Assembly: GCF_000226095.1 (NCBI RefSeq)
Contig: NC_016472.1
Coordinates: forward strand, 3,286,001-3,350,000
Length of the DNA: 64,000 nucleotides
Reading direction: 5' to 3'
From: Thermothelomyces thermophilus ATCC 42464
Lineage: Eukaryota; Ascomycota; Sordariomycetes; Sordariales; Chaetomiaceae
The notes under the pieces were generated by a model that was not told the origin of the DNA, ran no database searches, and saw only the letters and a list, made by a program, of their open reading frames with translations. The position numbers were made by a program, and so were the translations under genes. Below, piece by piece: positions 57,626-64,000 of the stretch; the first letter of the stretch is position 1, and every line of letters starts with the position of its first letter.

Positions 57626-60600
57626 ATGCCGGGCCTCTTTTCCCGCCTCAAGGGCCGGGACGGCAAACTAAAGTCGAAGAAGGGCGCGCTCGACGAGCTT
57701 GCCGACCAGAAAGAGCAGAAACCACGGTGGGAGGATGCGTGGACTCGTAAAACGGTCGAGCCCGAGGAGGTGCAGCAGCTGATCCGGTTCTGCACCGAAG
57801 AGCTCAAAGCGCGAGGTATGGCATCGAAACTTGGGACCCTGCTGCGCCCGCGCGACCCCCCGTGCCACAACAGCAAAGCTAACGGCGCCCTGCAGGTCTC
57901 GATCTCCCCTTTCTCCTGCTCCCATTCCGGCCGACTTCCGATCCGAGCGGCGTCCGTACTTTTGTGCGGAACTTTTTTGGCAGAGATGGCGGTCGGGTGC
58001 TTTCCGGGGAGGAGTTGGCCCAAGAGCTACGGATGACAGAGCCAATGGTACGACCACGCGCCAATTGCGCGCCCACGAGCTGCCTTCAACACGCTGACGC
58101 GGCTATAGGTCATCTCGGGAGTGATCAAGTGGTGCTGGAGCCGGCTCCAGGGCGGCGTCGTCGGCTGGGACTCGTACGAGCTCTTCAAAGTCGGCGAGCA
58201 GGGTATGTCGTCGACCTGTCGCACCATAACTCTTGTCCGGGCCGGAAAAAAAAATAAATAAAACTGACGCGCCGAGCGCAGACTCACACATGGCTAGGGA
58301 TTCTTTCAAGACTTTCATCCCTCTCAGCGTCGACAACGAGTCTCGGTCAAAGATCATTTTCGACTTCTTCGACCTTCTCTCTGCGATCGCGGCCCATAGC
58401 AAGAACAACGGCTTCGGGGGCCGCAAGCTTTCCCGGATGGCGGCCTGGTGGGCGTTCGAGCACACCGATAGCGGCAACGGGTTCGAGGGCGGATACAAGT
58501 CGTGGCTCAGGCAAGTAGTAGACGCTGGGCCTCGCACAGGCGCTACCCTTGTTTTGCTAACCTACCTGACAGCGCGGCCGACGCGACGAGCCATCTCTTC
58601 TTTGCCTATCTCCGCTCGCTCGCGCCGGAGCCGGTTCGCGGCGGCATATCGATGCTGCCCATGTCGCTGCAGAAGCTCCTGCAGGAGACCGAATACCCGC
58701 CCCAGAGGCCCGCACTTTTGCAGACGTCGACCTACCGGGTGGCCATGATCGTCGACACCGTGTCACCGACACCGTTCGCCCTGCTGCGGAGGGCCAACCA
58801 CTTCCAGTACCGCGATGAAGACCGGGCGCTGAAGGAATGGTCCGAGTACGAGGATCCCATCCAGGCTCTGACCGAAGAGTGCCGCAGAGTCCTCAGGGCG
58901 ATCGCCGCGGCCAACCAGTCGCAGGCTGTCTCGAGCTCGAAGCATTCGACCAGCCTTCGCGACGCTTCCTGGTCCCGATTCGAGGACATCGGTTTCGCCA
59001 GTACTTACGAGGACGAAGATACAGACGACGACCCGACAAGTACTTCGCTGCGCCACGTGCAGGGGCTGCGGACCACGCCCGCTTCCGGAAGGGGTGATCT
59101 CGGGCGGCCGACTACCCCGTCCTGGGCCGACTTTCTCTCGTCCGGCTTTGTGGATGAGCGCGGTACACCGAACATCTTGTTGCCCCCGGACAAGGCGCTG
59201 CCTCCCATCGACACGGGCACCTCTCGGCAGCGCAGCTCTCAGTCCCACAGGCCGAGGCTAGAGTCCGAACAGCAGCTCGAGCCGGGCGAGCTGGCGAGCA
59301 TCGTCCGGTTCGATCTCGACGACGCCTTCTGGTGGGTCTGGATGAGCAGTCTGGCGCCAGAAGAGACTCCCGAGAGGAAGGCGGTCTTTGGCCGCTGTGC
59401 CGTGATCGAAACGATCATCCGCACTGGCCGCTGGCTCGTCATGGAGGAGATCGTCAAGGGCGCAGCTCCCGATCCCGAGGAAGGCGCCTACATCGCGGAG
59501 AAGAAGGGCTTCTTCAGCTGGACCCGCCGCGGTAAGGGGTTGAATCGAAGGAAGTCCACCGGAAAGCACGCACTGGAGAAGGGCGACGGGCACCTGAAGG
59601 CGAGCAACACCATGGGCTTCAGCAAGACGAGTATTGGGCCGGACCAGCAAGCCAAGATCCAGGCTGCCGCGCTGCAGCTCCAGAGGCAGGAGCAGCAGAA
59701 GGCGCAGCAACAAGCCCAAGAGGCCCAGGAGCGGAGGGGGAGGAAAGACACCGACTGGCTGGCCGAGAAGACCAACAGTGTCTTAACGCTCCAGCCAAGC
59801 ATCCTCAATGAGGCATCACCGGCCGTCAAGTGGGCTAGCAAGTATGATAAGGAGGCGATAAGGGAAGCTTACCTTGCCGATGCAAACGCCGGCCGTGGTG
59901 TCAGCACTACTTCGCTCACCAATGGCCACGCTGCGCATACGTCAGACGACGATGAGGCCCGCCCGGAACTCCCCTCCAAGGCGACGGCGGCCGCGCACCG
60001 CGACGAAACGCCAACCCCCGGAGCGCCGAACCAGGAGAAGAAGGGATTAGAGCCACCTCAGGAGGTTCATCCCGCAGAGCGAGCGCAAAGCCCTGTACCT
60101 CCGCCGAAAGAGGCGGGGGCCCTGGAGCTAGCCAGGGAGCAGATGGTTTCTCCGGAACCCGGCGTCGGCCCCGACGGGCAGAAGCACAAGAAGCTCCACA
60201 AGGAGGCGGCCAAGCCCGCTGCTGCCGGCGGCGGCGGCGCCTTGAAGAAGCTCTTCAGCCGCAAGAACAGGAATTCCAAGCTGCCCGAGAACGCCGCAGA
60301 GCAGCTCAAGTCGCTTACTGCTGCCGCAGAGGAGTCGTCCTCTCCCGCGCCTGCTTCCCCGGCGGCGGCTCCAGCGGCTCCAGCGGCTCCTGCTGCCCCT
60401 GCTGCCCCTGCTGCCCCGACCGCCCCGGCGGAAGCGGAAGCTGCTGCTGCTGCTGATCCTGTTGGTCCTGCTGCCCCTGCTTCCCCTGCTCCCCCGGCCG
60501 CGCCGCAGAAGACCACGGAGCGGGAAGAGGCCCCGGCCCCCCCTTCAAAGGAACATCCCGCTGTCCTGCGGAAACCCCAGCCCGTTCCTGAGCCTGCTCC

Positions 60601-61211
60601 GGCCCCTAAGCCATCCGCTCCCCAGGAAGTTTCGCCGGTGAGCACGGACAACAACGTCGTTAATAAGGACGAGTTTTCTCGTTTCGATCAGGGCCCGCTT
60701 CTGGACCAGCCCGCCTTTGTTCCAGAGGACAGCACGGATAAAGACGAGGCAGTGCCACCTCCCATCGCCAGGCACTCCCCTCGCGTCCCGTCCCCCGGGC
60801 AACAGCAGCAGCAGCAGCAGCAACAACAACAACAGAAGCCTGTCGTTGAGGAGAAGAAGGCAGCACCCACTCCGGCCTCCGCGGCTCGCGCTACTGACCC
60901 GCAGGACCGGTGGGCGCAGATGCGCAAAAACGCCGCCGAACGGGCTGCCTACCGCCAGGCCACACAGGCCTCTAGGCTCTCGACGAGCTTCACGGACGAC
61001 AGCAGTGAAGAGAGTAAGTGCCCATGTCCAACGCAACACCTTTTTTTTTCTTTTGCTTTTGCCAAACATCGTAGGGTGCTAACACGTGCCCTTTTTTCTT
61101 TTAGCGATCGAGTCTCGTGTCGCCCGCATCAAGGCCAGGGTGGCCGAACTGACCGGCGGCATCGAGGGAGGACCTGGCGCTCGGCCACCACCGCCCCCTA
61201 TCCGCCGCTAA
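57626..61211 (+). CDS. MSB1: Msb1/Mug8 family polarity protein
   Basis: Scaffold-like protein that in yeasts links Cdc42/Rho1 GTPase signalling to polarised growth and wall synthesis. Six exons (57626-57815, 57896-58047, 58109-58202, 58282-58510, 58573-61013, 61105-61211) give 1070 residues. The N-terminal Msb1/Mug8 domain covers roughly residues 40-480 and includes RKLSRMAAWWAFEH, HLFFAYLRSLAPEPVRGG, MSLQKLLQETEYP and FWWVWMSSLAPEETPERKAVFGRCAVIETIIRT. The C-terminal half is disordered: a Gln-rich coiled stretch, a Pro/Ala run (about 816-860), polyglutamine (about 965-976) and a Pro-rich end (RPPPPPIRR). Intron 4 uses a GC donor (GCAAGT). The other introns are GT-AG. It appears intact. Confidence 0.9.
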
Positions 61212-62408
61212 GTTGTGATACAATCCCCCCTGCCCCCTCCCCATTGTTGGCGCTGGAGCTCGCCAGTGTAAAGTGAGAACAAGTGAGATTGTGTCAGGTT
61301 CAGGATGAGTTTTGCTTCTCGATGCGCCCTATCCTCTCGGGCAATTTTTTGATTTCTGTGTTTTTTTTTGCCATGCGGCGGCCACGCAATGTTGCCTGCA
61401 TTTTATTGCTTTTTTTCCCTTCTCTTTCGTTGATGGGATTCGAACCTCGCAATTTGACATTTGGCACTCGTAATATACCACTTTACCGGTTGATTCTTTG
61501 TTGGTTGTCCTGCGGAGCGGAAGCAGGAAGTTGGCAGCTTCGCACTCTCTCTTTTTTTTTTCTTTTTTTTTTTCAGACTGTCCCCTCTATTTATCTTCTT
61601 TTCAGAAAACTTTCGCTTTTAACCCCCCATGATACCACTAGAAAAGTTTGCGGACTAGCCGAGCAGTACAAATGAAGCAAACGCCTTCTCTCTTTTCGGC
61701 TCATGGACGGTCTATCCTACGTCATTTTGCCGGGGGTGTGATATTGAGGAAGGTAAAGAACACGCCACCACGTAAGCATTCCACTAAGGTGAAACATATC
61801 TACAGCCCGAGTATTCTCACAGATGATGACTATGAGCATCTCTCGTCAAGAACACGACCGATGATCGTTGACACGACTCGGCTCGTAATGACTTATTGTT
61901 ACAACGCTAAGTTCAATGTCTGGTCTCGCCGACTCCCTCCCGCCGTCTTGCATCGCTACCCTGCGGGAAAAAAAATACATGTACATACTTTGTACAGATT
62001 AGCTACATGCGAGATGCCCATGTGGGCATGGTCTAATCATCCCAATCTAGCAATGCGGCCCTATTTTTTTTCTCTTTTTCTTCCGCACTTGAGTCGAGAG
62101 TTTCACTTTCCCACCAAACACCGAAAAGGGGGGGAGAGGGGCCCCTTTCCTTGAACCAACTCCTGTCGACCGACTGACTCCAAGAATGCCGGCAACAGGA
62201 GAGAGAAAAAAAATCCGGTACCAGTCAACTCCGAGAACGAAGAACGCCAAACATGCTGCCAGATGAGATGCCGTGATGAAACCCGATGGAAGAACAGAAA
62301 GGCTCTCTAAGATGGGAACACCAAAGAAAGAAGAAGAGATACAAAACAGGAAAGAAAAGGGGCTGAAAGAGATTCATCAGATTGGGGGGGTGGAGGGGTA
62401 GAGCTCAG
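61212..62408. other. Convergent spacer between MSB1 and the carrier gene
   Basis: Rich in T-runs and A-runs (for example 61,549-61,574 and 61,966-61,975). It includes the tRNA-like relic at about 61,431-61,495 and a TACATGTACATAC word at about 61,977-61,989. No protein gene is supported. Confidence 0.55.
61431..61497 (-). pseudogene. Possible decayed tRNA (tRNA-like relic)
   Basis: Read on the minus strand, this contains a T-loop-like GGTTCGAATCCC, a D-loop-like GGTAAAGTGGTATA and an intervening TGCCAAA that could be a Gly(GCC) anticodon loop, in the right order and at about the right spacing. The T stem and anticodon stem no longer pair well, and the acceptor ends are unclear, so it is not a working tRNA as written. 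It may be a relic or coincidence. Confidence 0.3.
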
Positions 62409-64000
62409 TCATGAGCCGCCGAGATCCCCTTTCCGCTCCGCAAGCGCCCGTTCGTTTACACCCCTGAACACCCTCTTGCCGACCTCGTAGCTGCTGATCA
62501 TGATGGCGCAGGCCGGCGCGACCCTCAGGGTGCGCGGGACGCAGCCGCGGAACAGGCCCGGGAGGCCCTCGGTGCGGAAGATGTGCCACAGCAGCCGGAC
62601 CATGTTGCGTTCCTCGGGGGCCAGGGTGGCCGCGGCCTTCGGACCGCCCACCACGCCCTTTGCCGCGCCGCCGCTGCCTGCTGCTGCAGCATCTGACGAC
62701 GCAGAAGAAGAAGAGGAAGAAGAAGAAGAAACATTGGTGTCCCGGAAGACCTGCGTCCTCGTCTTGCCCACGTCGAAGGGCATGGTGACGATGCTGGCGA
62801 AGGCGCCGGACGCGGCGCCGGCGATGAAGCTGTCGGTGAAGGTGTCGGCGTGGTTCTCGTTGGCGCGGCTGCGCGAGCGCCTCCTCGCCCTCGCCCTCGC
62901 CCTCGGCTCGTCCGCTTCGGGGCCCGGACGATCGTCGAGCCGCCGCTCCCCGCGACCGCGGTGCCCGTCCGGATTGAGATCCCGGTCCAGGTCCAGGTCC
63001 AGGTCCAGCCCGCCGTGGCTCCGCGCGGCGGCGGCGCTCTCCCGCGCGTCGCTCAGGCGCCCCCGGATCGTCTCGTACCCCCACCAGTACATGCCGGAGA
63101 AGGGCACGTCCCGCCACAGCGTGAGGGTCAGGCCGCGCCACAGGGAGCGATAGCCGTGGACGGCGACCATGTCCTTGATGCCGCGGAAGGTGCTCGCCAG
63201 GTGGCCGCCCCGTCTGCCGCCGGCGGTGGTGGTGGTGGTGCCCTGGGCCGCCTGGAGGCGGGTGCGGAACAGCTCGATGGGGGAGACGGCGGTGGCGGCC
63301 AGGATGCGGGCGAAGGAGCCGGCGGCGAGCGGGGCGTAGTCGTCGGGCACGGCGCGGGCGATGGGGGCTGCTGCGGCGGTTGAAGCGCAGCCACTCGTAG
63401 CCGGTGAAGTAGATGATGTTGGCGGGGATGGCCATTACGAGGGTGGGCGAGAGGCCGCGCCAGAGCGTCGTGATGCCCTCGTTGCGGGCGATCTTGCGGA
63501 GGCCGTCGAAGGTCGAGGTGAAGGTCCGCTGCTGGGTCTCCTCGACGGCGCAGGTCACGGGCGCCGGCGCCGGCGCCTGCAAGCCGGCGAGGGACGAGGA
63601 GGGCAGGCGGGGGCCGAGGACGCAGACCTCGGAGGTGTTGGTGGTGAAGAAGACTTCGCGGCAGCAGGCGGTCACGCCCAGGTCGGCGGGGCGGAAGGCA
63701 GTGGTGCCGCCGCGGCTGAGGGTGGTAGGGAAGGCGAGCTTGGTGAAGTCGATGGCGGGCGGTTGAGAGAGGCTTTGGGACTGCCACCGGACGCGGACGA
63801 CGTCGAGGGGGGTTGCTAAAGGAGGAGAGGTTAGCTAGTCTGTCTTGGGAGCGCGCTCGGCAGGGGAAGAAGGGAGTAGGCCGGTGTGGTGGGGAGACGT
63901 GCCTAACAAGCCTGTCAACAGGCTTCCTGACGTGGCCGAGAGCATCTTCTGCACCGCCGTGATCTCGGCAGGGTCGCTCGGAGGGTCGGCGTAGTCGGTA
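62409..64000 (-). CDS. MTM1: Mitochondrial carrier, Mtm1/SLC25A39-like (5' end outside window, frame break)
   Basis: Inner-membrane carrier; Mtm1/SLC25A39 relatives act in mitochondrial glutathione import and manganese/iron handling. The first exon runs in from beyond 64000 (ITAVQKMLSATSGSLLTGLL) and ends at 63903. An 87-bp intron (63902-63816) then has GC..AG ends. The second exon starts at 63815. All three carrier signatures are seen: TPLDVVRVRWQSQ, SPIELFRTRLQ and MPFDVGKTRTQ. The reading frame shifts by one base in the G5 run at plus 63363-63367: upstream codons read to ...FNRRSSP, and downstream IARAVPDDYAPL is in another frame. A charged, Asp/Arg-rich insert with an LDLDLDLD repeat sits before the third repeat. 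The break may be a base-calling error in a homopolymer, since both sides stay well conserved. Confidence 0.85.
62984..63007. repeat. GGTCCA hexamer repeat in carrier gene
   Basis: Four exact tandem GGTCCA units encode the Leu-Asp repeat in the loop before the third carrier repeat. It is in frame and expandable by slippage. Confidence 0.8.

Noticed and set aside
1-64000. CRISPR arrays, rRNA, transposons or virus-like elements
   Set aside because: No regularly spaced repeats, no 5S or large rRNA segments, and no transposase, reverse transcriptase, integrase or capsid motifs were seen in any frame I read.

Overview
This window is nuclear DNA of a filamentous ascomycete, most likely a Sordariomycete of the Sordariales (Neurospora/Chaetomiaceae type). 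That placement is inferred from three things. Genes are interrupted by short GT..CTAAC..AG introns, mostly 50-140 bp. Coding regions are much richer in G+C at third positions than the spacers. Several genes resemble their Neurospora-type counterparts (MSH3, a BAH-PHD Polycomb-type reader, Atg22, Msb1/Mug8). No prokaryotic, viral or retroelement coding signature was recognised.

Layout, left to right: RabGGTase beta subunit BET2 (+, 2707-3762); a C2H2/U1-type zinc finger protein (+, 5985-7734); mismatch repair protein MSH3 (-, 8500-12059); an MFS sugar transporter (+, 15854-17684); a fumarylacetoacetase-family enzyme (+, 23792-25182); a small Par32/DUF3602 protein (+, 26566-27279); vacuolar effluxer ATG22 (+, 29011-31212); a BAH-PHD chromatin protein (+, 32595-34322); an intron-containing tRNA-Val(UAC) (-, 35387-35471); mitochondrial ribosome recycling factor (+, 35669-36764); an unknown mitochondrial-type protein (-, 37111-38397); an intracellular GH3 beta-glucosidase with a PA14 insert (+, 44497-47685); a Cdc1-type metallophosphoesterase (+, 48855-51328); uracil-DNA glycosylase (+, 52693-53980); the polarity protein Msb1/Mug8 (+, 57626-61211); and the 3' part of an Mtm1/SLC25A39-type mitochondrial carrier (-, 62409 to beyond 64000).

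This is a housekeeping neighbourhood, not a biosynthetic cluster or a mobile island. Small themes recur: two base-mismatch/uracil repair genes (MSH3, UNG) that both carry an N-terminal PCNA-binding box, two or three mitochondrial genes, and two carbohydrate-use genes (transporter, GH3). The order gives no sign of a shared pathway.

Gene density is low for such a fungus because of two roughly 6 kb gene-empty stretches (17.7-23.8 and 38.4-44.5 kb) and several of 1.4-3.8 kb. These spacers hold recurrent short palindromic or near-palindromic words (GTACGGAGTAC/GTACTCCGTAC, TGTATGTACATACA-like, TACACTAGTGTA), one two-copy 138-bp tandem repeat and homopolymer runs. The most interesting observations are a PHD finger whose last zinc-ligand pair is separated from the rest by about 212 residues, a 6-nt micro-exon in ATG22, two GC-AG introns, a one-base frame break in the mitochondrial carrier, and the dispersed palindromes. 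I did not find a convincing new multi-gene system. Exon boundaries were worked out by hand from splice signals and reading frame and have not been checked against transcripts.
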